Virus record (IMG/VR): IMGVR_UViG_3300045855_000044
Location: 1-31,221 of that record
Source of the DNA: a virus
DNA: 31,221 bases
Direction: 5' to 3' (one strand)
The position numbers were made by a program, and so were the translations under genes. Below the pieces are notes generated by a model. That model was not told the origin of the DNA, ran no database searches, and was given only the letters and a program-made list of their open reading frames with translations. Shown here in pieces: positions 21,296 through 29,374 of the stretch (position 1 is the first letter of the stretch; every line of letters begins with the position of its first letter).

Positions 21296-23520
21296 TGACT
21301 AGAACTGCAATAATGCATGACGGAACGGAACTACAATTCCCTGACGATACGCCAGACGCAGTAATTCAGGCTACGGTAAAGCGCCAGTTATCAGGAGAAG
21401 TTCATTCGCCATCATCAATGCCCTTATCAGAAGTAGCAACACAAGCCGCATCAAATCTCATTCCGTCTATTGGTGGACAGGTGGTTAATGTCGTAAAGGC
21501 CGCAATTCATCCCATTGACACCTTAACTAATTTACATAAAATAGTTAGTGGCGCAGCCCAAAACATGCTTCCTGAATCGCTACAGCCTGAAAGCAGGAAG
21601 GGCGACAGGGATGCTGCTAATGCTATCGCTGAACTATATAAAAATAATTATGGAAGCGCAGAAGGGTTTAAACATCATTTAGCATCAGACCCAGGCGCGG
21701 TGATGATGGACGCATCGGCCTTATTGACAGGTGGCGCAGGATTGGCGGGCAAGGTTCCGGCGCTTGCAAAACCCGCAGCCATAGCAATGGAGGCCGGTAC
21801 AAAAGTAAATCCTTTGTATGTACCGGCTATATTGGCACGTAAAACAGCGAGAGGCGCGGCGCAAGTGGCCCCCGTCATAGCTGATGCGGTTTCTCCTACA
21901 GGACAAGCGGCGACACTGATAAAGCGAGACTTTCCAGACGGGAATATTCCAACACAGGCACCCTCATTATTGCGGGACATGCCAGCGGATTTTGTTGGCG
22001 CTCCGGTTCCAAAGTTTGGCTATGCTGGGGTTGAGCCTACGGCGGCGATGATTTCAGACAATCCAAATATATTACGAATGGAGATGAACGCCAGGAATAG
22101 AAATCCTGTTGGTTTCTTCAATAAAGACAATCAAAATACATCAGCAATTTATAGCATGTTACAGGACAATGCTATAAGTGACATTAAGACTAACGGATTG
22201 CAAGACGCTTTAAATGCCAAAACAGGTCCGTTAAGGGAGGCAGCATTTGAGGCGGCACGTAACAATCCAACTTTTAGGGATAAATTGCAGGAGATAATTA
22301 CCAATAAAGGCAATGAGCCAGGTATAAGAGCAAGTAAAGCAATGCCGGTTATAAAGCGCGCTACAGATGCGTTAATATTACGCGAGCAGGGTGCAAATAA
22401 AAGTTCTTTGCCTTTAGTCCCTGGCGAGGCTCCTGTATTTAAGCCTTGGTATGATAAAGGTGTAGATTATGAAAAAGATAATTTATTAAATGCCATAACC
22501 AAAGAGGGCGGTATAAATAAAGACCTAGCACAACAAACATATGGGAATAATATCTGGGAGGATGTCCCAGGCGGCTTTAATGTTTTTAGAAACAGCGGCG
22601 GTCATTCTTTAGACGACTTGTCAGCAAGAATGGTTGAGCATGGCTACTTGCCAGAAGGTTCTGGGCCTTATGACTTAGTTGATGCATTATATGGCAATCC
22701 GAGAGAGCAATATTCTATTAATAAGAATGATTTTGGTTATAACGCTGCAACAACAGAACATGATCAGTTGACATCGAGGCTTGATAGCTTAATAAATGTT
22801 TTAGGTGAAAGGAATACACCAAAAGCACCAAAAATACCAGGTAATTTGGTATCACATGCTGACCCAAAGGACATTTATACCTTGCGTAAGGAGTTGGGCG
22901 ATAGCTTAAACTCAACCAGCATTGCTCCTGATGAATTAACCAATGCGGCAAAAAGTAATCTGCACTTAACTTCTGAATTAATGGGGCATATTGATGACGC
23001 TCTGAATGAGTCATCCGGCGGCGCTTTTGAAAATTATTTAAAACAACATTCATCCGGTATGGGGCCTATAACACAGGGCAGAGCATTTCAAAATATTGTT
23101 GATAAATTTGATCTATCTGCTCGTGTCTATGGCAATACTACACCACAAATAACTCCCTTTGCATTACGCAAAGCAGTTGATGATAATACATTTTTTAATG
23201 CCGGAAAGAAAGGTTATACTAGCACTATAGGCGACACTCAGCGCACAAAAGTAACCGATGCTGTTGATGCTATGAACGCTCTAGAAGCGGCTAAAAAGGG
23301 CACAGTATCGGTAACAGGATCGCCAACAGCTACATTTGCAGCCAGTTTAATGAAAGAAGGATTGGCGCGTGTTCCTGGTGCTGGATTGCCAACGAAAATA
23401 ATTAGTGTTGCGAAAGCGCTGGGGGAATTAAGAGGACAGAAGGCGCTTGATGATGCACTTTTGAATCCTGAAAAGTTACAAACAATTTTAGACAAATATC
23501 ACGCAAGGAACAAACCATGA
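21295..23520 (+). CDS. Large internal/ejection protein, 741 aa
   Basis: The N-terminus MTRTAIMHDGTELQFPDDTP followed by DAVIQATVKRQL is the signature strand-turn-helix that opens many podophage internal virion proteins. The rest is helical with Ala/Gly segments (SALLTGGAGLAGKVPALAKP) and no visible lytic transglycosylase or protease motif. It is the largest protein of the ejection cluster, expected to be packaged and delivered with the DNA. It overlaps the tail-fibre gene by four bases. Confidence 0.7.
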   Translation: MTRTAIMHDGTELQFPDDTPDAVIQATVKRQLSGEVHSPSSMPLSEVATQAASNLIPSIGGQVVNVVKAAIHPIDTLTNLHKIVSGAAQNMLPESLQPESRKGDRDAANAIAELYKNNYGSAEGFKHHLASDPGAVMMDASALLTGGAGLAGKVPALAKPAAIAMEAGTKVNPLYVPAILARKTARGAAQVAPVIADAVSPTGQAATLIKRDFPDGNIPTQAPSLLRDMPADFVGAPVPKFGYAGVEPTAAMISDNPNILRMEMNARNRNPVGFFNKDNQNTSAIYSMLQDNAISDIKTNGLQDALNAKTGPLREAAFEAARNNPTFRDKLQEIITNKGNEPGIRASKAMPVIKRATDALILREQGANKSSLPLVPGEAPVFKPWYDKGVDYEKDNLLNAITKEGGINKDLAQQTYGNNIWEDVPGGFNVFRNSGGHSLDDLSARMVEHGYLPEGSGPYDLVDALYGNPREQYSINKNDFGYNAATTEHDQLTSRLDSLINVLGERNTPKAPKIPGNLVSHADPKDIYTLRKELGDSLNSTSIAPDELTNAAKSNLHLTSELMGHIDDALNESSGGAFENYLKQHSSGMGPITQGRAFQNIVDKFDLSARVYGNTTPQITPFALRKAVDDNTFFNAGKKGYTSTIGDTQRTKVTDAVDAMNALEAAKKGTVSVTGSPTATFAASLMKEGLARVPGAGLPTKIISVAKALGELRGQKALDDALLNPEKLQTILDKYHARNKP

Positions 23521-24509
23521 GTAGAAACGGCAGCGGCACCCAAACAAGTCCGGCGGGATCATTCCCTGTAGCGAATGGCGATGTAACTGACGCGGTAAAG
23601 TTTAACAATGTCATCAATGACATAAACACCTCATTAACGCAGTCTATTGCTAACAATGGTGAAACGCCTATATTGGCTAACATCCCAATGAGCGGGTTTA
23701 AGCTAACTAATCTAGTAGCGGGCGCCGTTTCTGGTGACTCGGTTGAGTATGCGCAGATGCTGGCATTTGGCGCGTCGGCTATTGCTAGCGCGTTTGCATC
23801 TGCAGTCAATTTAGTAATAACTGCAGCGGGTAATCTTGCAAGCGGAGCCGGTCAGATATATTTAAACGGTACGGGTTCAAATCGAATTGATTTCAACAGC
23901 AATGGCTCGGCAGCGCCGTCATTCACTACGCGCAGCCTAGGCACAAAAATAACCCTTCTTAATGGTATCACTGGCGTATCTACTGACATAGGGTTAGGCA
24001 TTGAATCGGTCGGTATGTGGTCATCAGTGCCAACGACAGGGAACGCATTTAAATGGTATGGCGGTACTACTGTAGCGGCTACCTTGTCCGGTACTGGGCA
24101 ATTTACAACATTGAGTGATATTACAAGCGGGGCGGGTTTAACCTCAACAAGCCCAACTAGCGGCGTTGGTTATGCTACAGGGGCGGGTGGTACAGTAACA
24201 CAGCTTACAAGCAAATTAACAGGGGTAACCCTTAACAAAATTTGCGGAGTTGTTTTAACCGCCAGTGATGCATTAGCAGCAGGAGCAACAGCGATATTCC
24301 TAGTAACAAATAGCACTGTCGCAGCAACGGACTATGTTAATGTCGGATTCCAGGCGGTAGGGACTAATTCAATAGCAAATTACAGTGTTAAAGCCTCAAC
24401 TGTAACAACCGGCGGTAGTTTTTATGTTGCGCTAACAAACGTGTCGGCTGGCAGTTTATCACAAGCTATCCAGATAACTTTTAATGTCGTCAAATCGGTG
24501 AATGCATAA
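23517..24509 (+). CDS. Tail fibre protein
   Basis: This 330-residue protein has an N-terminus (MSRNGSGTQTSPAGSFPVAN, then SIANNGETPILANIPMSGFK and LTNLVAGAVSGDSVEYAQ) of the widespread tail-fibre virion-anchor type. The middle is Ser/Thr/Gly-rich beta. The C-terminus from about 215 (GVGYATGAGGTVTQLTSKLT to ITFNVVKSVNA) is a compact beta domain I recall at the ends of many environmental phage fibres, probably the trimer tip that contacts the cell. It begins with an ATGA overlap. Confidence 0.8.
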   Translation: MSRNGSGTQTSPAGSFPVANGDVTDAVKFNNVINDINTSLTQSIANNGETPILANIPMSGFKLTNLVAGAVSGDSVEYAQMLAFGASAIASAFASAVNLVITAAGNLASGAGQIYLNGTGSNRIDFNSNGSAAPSFTTRSLGTKITLLNGITGVSTDIGLGIESVGMWSSVPTTGNAFKWYGGTTVAATLSGTGQFTTLSDITSGAGLTSTSPTSGVGYATGAGGTVTQLTSKLTGVTLNKICGVVLTASDALAAGATAIFLVTNSTVAATDYVNVGFQAVGTNSIANYSVKASTVTTGGSFYVALTNVSAGSLSQAIQITFNVVKSVNA

Positions 24510-24820
24510 TGAATTATAAACAAGAAAGCATAACAGGCACGTCATACTTACGAGCCAAATCAGTAAAAATAGATAGCCCAGTAAATCAGACACCGACTGT
24601 TTATTTTGTTGAAGAACAAGTAACAACGCTGGCAAGTGGTGAGGTGCTGACAAAGGAAGTCGATCAGCTTTTAGTCAGCTATGACCCGCTGGCAGCTATT
24701 ACGGTGCTTGACCCTGCAACTGGCTTGCCGACAGGCTCAACATTAACCCATGCCCAAATTTACCAATATTTATACAGTGTCTACATGGCCGCTGCAACTA
24801 AACGCGATCAAGGAATTTAG
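24509..24820 (+). CDS. Small tail-associated hypothetical protein
   Basis: This 103-residue protein begins MNYKQESITGTSYLRAKSVK and continues with PTVYFVEEQVTTLASGEVLT and a C-terminal THAQIYQYLYSVYMAAATKR helix. Its position between fibre and SGNH tail protein suggests a fibre-assembly or connector role. No catalytic motif is visible. It joins the fibre gene by TAATG and lies two bases before the next ATG. Confidence 0.6.
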   Translation: MNYKQESITGTSYLRAKSVKIDSPVNQTPTVYFVEEQVTTLASGEVLTKEVDQLLVSYDPLAAITVLDPATGLPTGSTLTHAQIYQYLYSVYMAAATKRDQGI

Positions 24821-24822
24821 AA

Positions 24823-26433
24823 ATGGCAACAGAATACAGAGACATAGTTAAGCCAGCAGTACAGGCAAAGGCTACTGACGTTACAATAGTCAACACCCCC
24901 GTCGACATAGTGCCTGGGACGGTTGGGCTTAGTGTTACTGCTAATGGTGATATTTATAGCACTAATGGCACATATAAACGAAAACTAGGCCAAGATGTAA
25001 TTAACATTCTAAAGCAAAAGCTTGTCGGAAGAAATCTAATTGCTCCTAAAGTTATGGCAAGCCCTCCAACCGTAACAGCTCAGGCAAATAATGCACAACC
25101 CGCTTCTTGGACAATACCGTTAGCCAGTGCTGTTGTTATAAAATATCAACCGACGATTGGCACATTTGACCCACGCATAAAAGTAACTACGCCAGAGCTT
25201 AAATACGATCTTCAAACTGGCGCATTCGGCGACGGTATAAGCATAAATTTCATCACTTTAGCTATTCCAACTAAGGCGTCGTCTGGTATGCAGATCAGAT
25301 TTACAACTGATTCTCCATATTTTGGCATTGCGTTTATGTCGCCTCCAAAAGTAACTATTACCTGTGATGGTGAATTAGTAAGTGCTTACCCGGCACAATC
25401 CGCCGTTCTAGGAAATCAAAGAAACTATCTAACGCTGCAATTTGCGACTCGCAAAATGCGAGAATTTGTTATTTATGCTGATAATAGTTTGGCGTTTGGG
25501 GGGATTGCTATCGGCCCAAACGATTCTTTGGCTACCCCATCTGCACCAGACTTAAAAATATTAGGCGATGGTGATAGCTATATGGGACTACCTAGTAATA
25601 GGTTCATGTACGGATTTAACGGCGAAATAGGCAGCTTCTTAAATGCTGACTGCAATATTTTATCAGGCGCAGGCACAGGCTACATAACGGCGGGTGCATT
25701 AGATACATTCAGGGGGCGGCTTCCTGGGCTATCAACCGCGTTTGCTGGAACGCCTGATGTTGTTTTTATAGCAGGTGGTATTAACGACCCTATTGGCGCG
25801 GCGTTAAACACAGAGATCCCTATTTACTACGCTGCATTAAGAGCGCAGTATCCAAACGCGTTATTAATCGTAGTTGGGCCGTGGTGCCCAACAGAAGCAA
25901 ATGGTGCAAGTTGGACAACTGGAAAAACTAATCCAATATTCTCAGCAGTTAGAGCCGCAGGCGGCTTATATATGCTCCTCGATAACCTAAACGGGACTTA
26001 TGAAATATCAGGCGGGGTCACTGGTTCGCTCGGTGGTACAGCTTGGCAAACTGGCACTACAGCAGTTACCGGCGGAGTCGGTCAGATTACAAGCATATCA
26101 AGATCGGCAAACGTAGTCACAGTAAACACGCTTGCTGCTTATGGCGTAACGACCGGAACTGTATTTCAAATAGTTGGTCTGGGCAGTTTTGACGGAAGAT
26201 TTACTGCCACAGGGGGGGCTGCAAGCACATTTACATATGCGCAGACAGGGGCAAATGAGACGGGGCCGACTAATGTCGGATACCTACCATTGTCTATAAC
26301 TCCTGGGTCTGGTTCAGGTGACGTATACTTTGCAGCGTCGGCAGGCGATCAAACACACTATAATACAAATGGTGTTGAATACCTAGCGTATAGACTGCTA
26401 TCAGCTATAGCTGTAGCTATACGGGCGTTCTAA
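24823..26433 (+). CDS. SGNH/GDSL-hydrolase tail protein
   Basis: This 536-residue protein has an N-terminal about 240 residues that are beta-rich and may anchor it to the tail. An SGNH hydrolase domain follows: block I LGDGDSYMG at 247-255 (nucleophile S252), an oxyanion Gly in SGAGTG (281-286), block III GGIND at 318-322 (N321), and block V D509xxH512 in GDQTHYNTNG. Between blocks III and V, at about 410-490, sits an extra beta module (TSISRSANVVTVNTLAAYGV, then ASTFTYAQTGAN). Such enzymes remove ester groups, often acetyl, from surface polysaccharides, which fits a receptor-modifying tail protein. The substrate cannot be told from sequence. Confidence 0.82.
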   Translation: MATEYRDIVKPAVQAKATDVTIVNTPVDIVPGTVGLSVTANGDIYSTNGTYKRKLGQDVINILKQKLVGRNLIAPKVMASPPTVTAQANNAQPASWTIPLASAVVIKYQPTIGTFDPRIKVTTPELKYDLQTGAFGDGISINFITLAIPTKASSGMQIRFTTDSPYFGIAFMSPPKVTITCDGELVSAYPAQSAVLGNQRNYLTLQFATRKMREFVIYADNSLAFGGIAIGPNDSLATPSAPDLKILGDGDSYMGLPSNRFMYGFNGEIGSFLNADCNILSGAGTGYITAGALDTFRGRLPGLSTAFAGTPDVVFIAGGINDPIGAALNTEIPIYYAALRAQYPNALLIVVGPWCPTEANGASWTTGKTNPIFSAVRAAGGLYMLLDNLNGTYEISGGVTGSLGGTAWQTGTTAVTGGVGQITSISRSANVVTVNTLAAYGVTTGTVFQIVGLGSFDGRFTATGGAASTFTYAQTGANETGPTNVGYLPLSITPGSGSGDVYFAASAGDQTHYNTNGVEYLAYRLLSAIAVAIRAF

Positions 26434-26495
26434 TGCCAATCCTCGTAATCTACGCACTAATCGCCGCATTATTTGGCGGCGGTATAACACAATAA
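26433..26495 (+). CDS. 20-aa hydrophobic micro-ORF
   Basis: The whole peptide is MPILVIYALIAALFGGGITQ. It starts on the last base of the preceding stop (TAATG) and ends 13 bases before the holin ATG, as expected for a coupled micro-gene. It is short enough to arise by chance. Confidence 0.35.
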   Translation: MPILVIYALIAALFGGGITQ

Positions 26496-26508
26496 ATAAG
26501 GAGCTAAC

Positions 26509-26931
26509 ATGTTTGGAATTGATGATGCTATAGCGGCAGGAAGCAAGCTTGTTGATGATGTAGTGACTCGGATTTGGCCGGATGCGACAGAAATAGAAAA
26601 AGCAAAGTTGGCACAGGCAGCGCAAGAAATTAATAATCAGTATGCGCTGGTCATTGGTCAGCTCGACATTAACAAAGTAGAGGCGGCCTCGCCTCACTGG
26701 TTCGTAGCTGGCGGTCGTCCTGCGGCGATATGGGTTGGCGTTCTGTCCCTGCTTTATAGCGGCGTGGGAGTATCGCTTCTATCATGGATAGCGCTATGTG
26801 CAGGGCTTCCGGTGCCCCCACCATTCACTGATACTACAGCCAATACGATCCTGATGGGGCTGTTAGGCTTAGGAGGTATGCGTACAGCTGAGAAACTGAA
26901 AGGTGTTGAGACTAAAAAGGTTGGCAAATGA
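26509..26931 (+). CDS. Holin (3TM superfamily type)
   Basis: This 140-residue protein has an N-terminal amphipathic/helical half, then HWFVAGGRPAAIWVGVLSLL leading into a hydrophobic span (about 73-99) and a second span (about 112-124, NTILMGLLGLGGM) followed by a basic tail. The W-F-V-A-G-x-R-P motif before the first span is typical of the 3TM-type phage holins. It would set lysis timing by opening the inner membrane for the lysozyme encoded at 29361. AGGAG lies five bases upstream. It overlaps the next gene by ATGA. Confidence 0.8.
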   Translation: MFGIDDAIAAGSKLVDDVVTRIWPDATEIEKAKLAQAAQEINNQYALVIGQLDINKVEAASPHWFVAGGRPAAIWVGVLSLLYSGVGVSLLSWIALCAGLPVPPPFTDTTANTILMGLLGLGGMRTAEKLKGVETKKVGK

Positions 26932-27158
26932 TTTGCTTTAGCAAAGCCCTAGAAGCCATGAAAGCAGGAAAGGCGGCGGTACGAGATAGGGGTAAAGGAT
27001 GGTGTGGGAAAGAGGTTCTAATGATTAAGCCGGACCGAAGGGAAGAAGGTCTTAACTTTTACAAGCAAACCCCCCCCACGGTCGGCATGGTAGGAGTGCG
27101 GTTTTACGAAATAACGAATCAGGATGTTTTGGCTACTAATTGGAGAATCATAGAATGA
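26928..27158 (+). CDS. DUF2829 / Tad2-like protein (putative anti-Thoeris)
   Basis: This 76-residue protein has the end motifs of the DUF2829 family: FSKALEAMKAGKAAVRDRGK with GW at the start, a central strand region, and TNQDVLATNWRIIE at the end. DUF2829 includes Tad2, a phage protein that sequesters the signalling nucleotide of the Thoeris defence system. The middle is divergent and short, and the ligand-contact residues cannot be checked by eye, so the activity is inferred. It lies in the holin operon rather than in an early region, which is late for an anti-defence gene. Confidence 0.65.
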   Translation: MICFSKALEAMKAGKAAVRDRGKGWCGKEVLMIKPDRREEGLNFYKQTPPTVGMVGVRFYEITNQDVLATNWRIIE

Positions 27159-27173
27159 TTAACTCGACATTAC

Positions 27174-27203
27174 TTTGCTACCGACACCAATGTCGGGAGC
27201 AAA
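27174..27203 (+). other. Long perfect-type hairpin between the Tad2-like gene and the next
   Basis: TTTGCT-A-CCGACA and TGTCGG-G-AGCAAA form a 13-position stem with a single central A/G mismatch and a CCAA tetraloop. No T-run follows, so it is more likely an mRNA stability or processing element than a terminator. Confidence 0.6.
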
Positions 27204-27234
27204 CTCTAACTTTTGGCATAAGACGGTGGTTATA

Positions 27235-27471
27235 ATGCAAAGCATCAGCAGGGACGAACTTAAACAAATTCTTGAGGATATTTTTGAGGAACGCTCGAAA
27301 ATGGATAGCATAGAACATGCTGAACAGCACGAGTGGCTACGGACGCGCATCCAGGCTGAGAAAGATCGGCAGGAATTTTATAAAGAAGGTGTTAAAATCA
27401 TCATGCAATATTCAATTCCCGTAATTGCCACCGGCGTGTGGATGTGGGCTAAGGGGCATATAAATTGGTAG
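27235..27471 (+). CDS. Small membrane protein, 78 aa
   Basis: The N-terminal two-thirds is acidic and helical (ELKQILEDIFEERSKMDSIE, HAEQHEWLRTRIQAEKDRQE). The C-terminus has one membrane span (IIMQYSIPVIATGVWMWA). The start at 27235 has GGTGG seven bases upstream and is preferred to an in-frame ATG at 27190 inside the hairpin. It may be a lysis accessory or second holin-like protein by position. It links to the next gene by TAGTG. Confidence 0.65.
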   Translation: MQSISRDELKQILEDIFEERSKMDSIEHAEQHEWLRTRIQAEKDRQEFYKEGVKIIMQYSIPVIATGVWMWAKGHINW

Positions 27472-27572
27472 TGGTAGCGAAAGCAATATTATGGGCGTGC
27501 TACTTACCACTTATGGCGTTATTTTTACTTGGAACTTTACAAAAGAGGTTGACTGATGGCGGCTACAACTGA
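27471..27572 (+). CDS. 33-aa single-span membrane peptide
   Basis: A GTG start shares its first base with the preceding TAG stop. The peptide has the span AILWACYLPLMALFLLGTL and a basic QKR tail (positive residues after the span). It overlaps the next gene by 17 bases. Its location among lysis genes is suggestive, but no family is recognised. Confidence 0.5.
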   Translation: MVAKAILWACYLPLMALFLLGTLQKRLTDGGYN

Positions 27573-28170
27573 ACAAGTATATTTTAATCATTCTATTTTC
27601 TTATACATAAAATACGGGTTCATGGCTGTATTTAGCCTGATAGCAAAATATCTTATCGCTTACCCACTGACGCCTTTTTTAGTGTTACTCAGTAATGGCG
27701 GTGATTCTCCTAAGCTCCCTGCGTGGCTGGAATGGTTCGATACAAATGATAACAGCCTTCGGGGAGACTTGCCGTGGCAAACAGAGTGGCGGCCATATCT
27801 AAATGAATCGAACGCATACCAACGCTACATCAACCAATGCTTTTGGCTATGGCGAAACTCGCTGCATAATTTCCAACTCTCAGTTATGGGCGTCAAATTG
27901 CAGGGGTTACTCTGCGAAAATATCTTAACCATTGGCGACGAGACAATTCAAAACACGCATCCTGGTAAATCTGGGTTGGTACGCAGGTATTTGAGGCGTG
28001 ACGGCAAGATAGCGGCATTTCAATGGTATTATGTGCGTCAGTGGAAGTGGTTTCCTGATCGTTGTATCAGAATCAATTTAGGGTGGAAGCTTTGGGGATA
28101 CACAGGCAAGTCTGGCGAGATAGCACAATTTACTTTTAGCCCTTGGATTTGGAATAACTACACCGCATGA
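27556..28170 (+). CDS. DUF7338-type phage membrane protein
   Basis: This 204-residue protein has one or two N-terminal hydrophobic segments (residues about 15-46, FLYIKYGFMAVFSLIAKYLI and FLVLLSNGG). A Trp-rich globular part follows (LPAWLEWFDTNDNSLRGDLP, RYINQCFWLWRNSLHNFQ, WYYVRQWKWFPDRCIRINLG). I recall this Trp-rich pattern from phage proteins annotated DUF7338, without known function. It overlaps the downstream zinc-ribbon gene by ATGA. Confidence 0.68.
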   Translation: MAATTEQVYFNHSIFLYIKYGFMAVFSLIAKYLIAYPLTPFLVLLSNGGDSPKLPAWLEWFDTNDNSLRGDLPWQTEWRPYLNESNAYQRYINQCFWLWRNSLHNFQLSVMGVKLQGLLCENILTIGDETIQNTHPGKSGLVRRYLRRDGKIAAFQWYYVRQWKWFPDRCIRINLGWKLWGYTGKSGEIAQFTFSPWIWNNYTA

Positions 28171-28343
28171 GCATCTTTTATAAATGCAAACACTGTGAAA
28201 CAAAGTTGATGATTATCGACCACGGAGCCGCACAAGTGCATAAGTGCCCACGGTGCGGTTACAAGAATACTGTGGTAGACTTTGACATGGTAACCATTGA
28301 CGGAGAATTACCGAGCGACGAAAACCATTGGGCGTTCAAATAG
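28167..28343 (+). CDS. Zinc-ribbon mini-protein, 58 aa
   Basis: Residues C7xxC10 and C27xxC30 (YKCKHC, HKCPRCGY) form a classic zinc ribbon, followed by an acidic tail (VTIDGELPSDENHW). It joins the preceding gene by an ATGA overlap. It could bind nucleic acid or support a protein complex. The function is unknown. Confidence 0.65.
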   Translation: MSIFYKCKHCETKLMIIDHGAAQVHKCPRCGYKNTVVDFDMVTIDGELPSDENHWAFK

Positions 28344-28349
28344 TATAAT

Positions 28350-28423
28350 GCGGGATTAGTTTAATGGCAAAACTAGAGTTTTCCAAACTCAAGTCAGGGG
28401 TTCGATTCCCCTATCCCGCTCCA
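28350..28423 (+). tRNA. tRNA-Gly (anticodon TCC)
   Basis: The acceptor stem GCGGGAT/ATCCCGC is perfect. The D-arm region TTAGTTTAATGGC is typical of tRNA-Gly, the anticodon loop TTTCCAA places TCC at 28382-28384, and the T-arm AGGGG-TTCGATT-CCCCT is canonical. CCA is encoded. The anticodon stem has four pairs (GAGT/ACTC) plus an A-A mismatch at its base. It reads Gly GGA/GGG codons and lies in the late transcript, probably processed from it. Confidence 0.95.
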
Positions 28424-28460
28424 ATAACAGACATTTTTTTTAATTTAAAGCGGACTATTT

Positions 28461-29138
28461 ATGCTAAAACCGAAGCGTAAAATAAAAGAAGTAGTTTACA
28501 TTTCCGAACATCCAACCAAGCTTTTAAAACCCCGCAACCCTCGCCAGTCTTTGGCAATTTCATCTATCTGTAACAATTCTATTACGATCCTATCCGGCCC
28601 AGCTGGAACAGGGAAAACCTTTGTGGCTGCAGCTAAAGCAATCGACCTATTACATGCCGGAATCATAAGCCAGATTATCATTACCCGGCCCTATATCGCA
28701 TCAGAAAAGATGGGTTATCTGCCAGGTGAAATAGAAGATAAATTTGCTCCATACCTTGAGCCTTATATTGATTGTTTTATTGACCGCATAGGTAAATCGG
28801 CATTAAATGCAATGCTGGCTGACGGTCGCATCCATGCGCAACCTATCGCTTTCATTCAGGGAAAAACCTTTAATGATGCGCTTATTTTGCTGGATGAAGT
28901 GGAGAACGCAACACATGAACAGATTAAGCTGGTACTTACGCGCTTGGGCGATAACAGCAGAGCTGTGCTTATGGGCGATACTGACCAGAGTTACATTAAT
29001 AATTCAGGTTTTCATGAAGCGATGAAAATATTAAAAAATGTGCCTCGCTTGGGGTTGATAGAATTTCTTATTGAAGATGTTGTGCGGTCTGACACATGCC
29101 GTCATGTCCTGGAAGCTTACGCTGAGTATAGAAAATGA
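28461..29138 (+). CDS. phoH: PhoH-like ATPase
   Basis: This 225-residue protein has Walker A GPAGTGKT at 46-53, an ITRPYIASEKMGYLPGEIED block at 74-93 that is diagnostic of the PhoH family, Walker B LILLDEVEN at 141-149, and an MGDTDQ sensor at 171-176. It lacks the extra N-terminal domain of cellular PhoH, as do other phage versions. The role in phages is unsettled; RNA helicase/ribonuclease-linked functions are proposed for the family. It follows the tRNA and overlaps the next gene by ATGA. Confidence 0.9.
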   Translation: MLKPKRKIKEVVYISEHPTKLLKPRNPRQSLAISSICNNSITILSGPAGTGKTFVAAAKAIDLLHAGIISQIIITRPYIASEKMGYLPGEIEDKFAPYLEPYIDCFIDRIGKSALNAMLADGRIHAQPIAFIQGKTFNDALILLDEVENATHEQIKLVLTRLGDNSRAVLMGDTDQSYINNSGFHEAMKILKNVPRLGLIEFLIEDVVRSDTCRHVLEAYAEYRK

Positions 29139-29374
29139 GTGATAAACTAAAGATCGTGCAGTTTGTAAAGAAGGCCAACCATGATAATCATGATTTAACC
29201 GCAAATCAGGTACTTGAGGGATCAATGAATTTACTTGACGTGTGCATGGTCATCGGCAAGGAAGCGGGCGGAGAGCCGTTTTTTATGTCTACAACAACAG
29301 ATCGAGCTACCATCTTGCTAATGATAAAAGAGCTTGAGCACGATCTCTTAACCCCGGTGTATGACTATGAATGA
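29135..29374 (+). CDS. Hypothetical protein, 79 aa
   Basis: The protein begins MSDKLKIVQFVKKANHDNHD and contains QVLEGSMNLLDVCMVIGKEA and a strand-helix end (PFFMSTTTDRATILLMIKEL). The fold is likely alpha/beta. It is commonly found in phage genomes as an uncharacterised gene; I cannot assign a function. It sits between PhoH (ATGA overlap) and lysozyme (14-base overlap). Confidence 0.65.
   Translation: MSDKLKIVQFVKKANHDNHDLTANQVLEGSMNLLDVCMVIGKEAGGEPFFMSTTTDRATILLMIKELEHDLLTPVYDYE

Noticed and set aside
26463-26480. GCCGC...GCGGC stem as a terminator before the holin
   Set aside because: The stem is short, has no T-run and lies inside a possible micro-ORF.
27155-27235. 26-residue frame (MINSTLLCYRHQ...) with ATGA overlap to the Tad2-like gene
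   Set aside because: Most of its length is the 27174-27203 hairpin and the peptide is featureless. The overlap may be chance, so it is not listed as a gene.
28344-28349. TATAAT just upstream of the tRNA as a promoter
   Set aside because: The start would fall inside the tRNA and no -35 box lies at the right distance. The tRNA is more likely processed from the late transcript.
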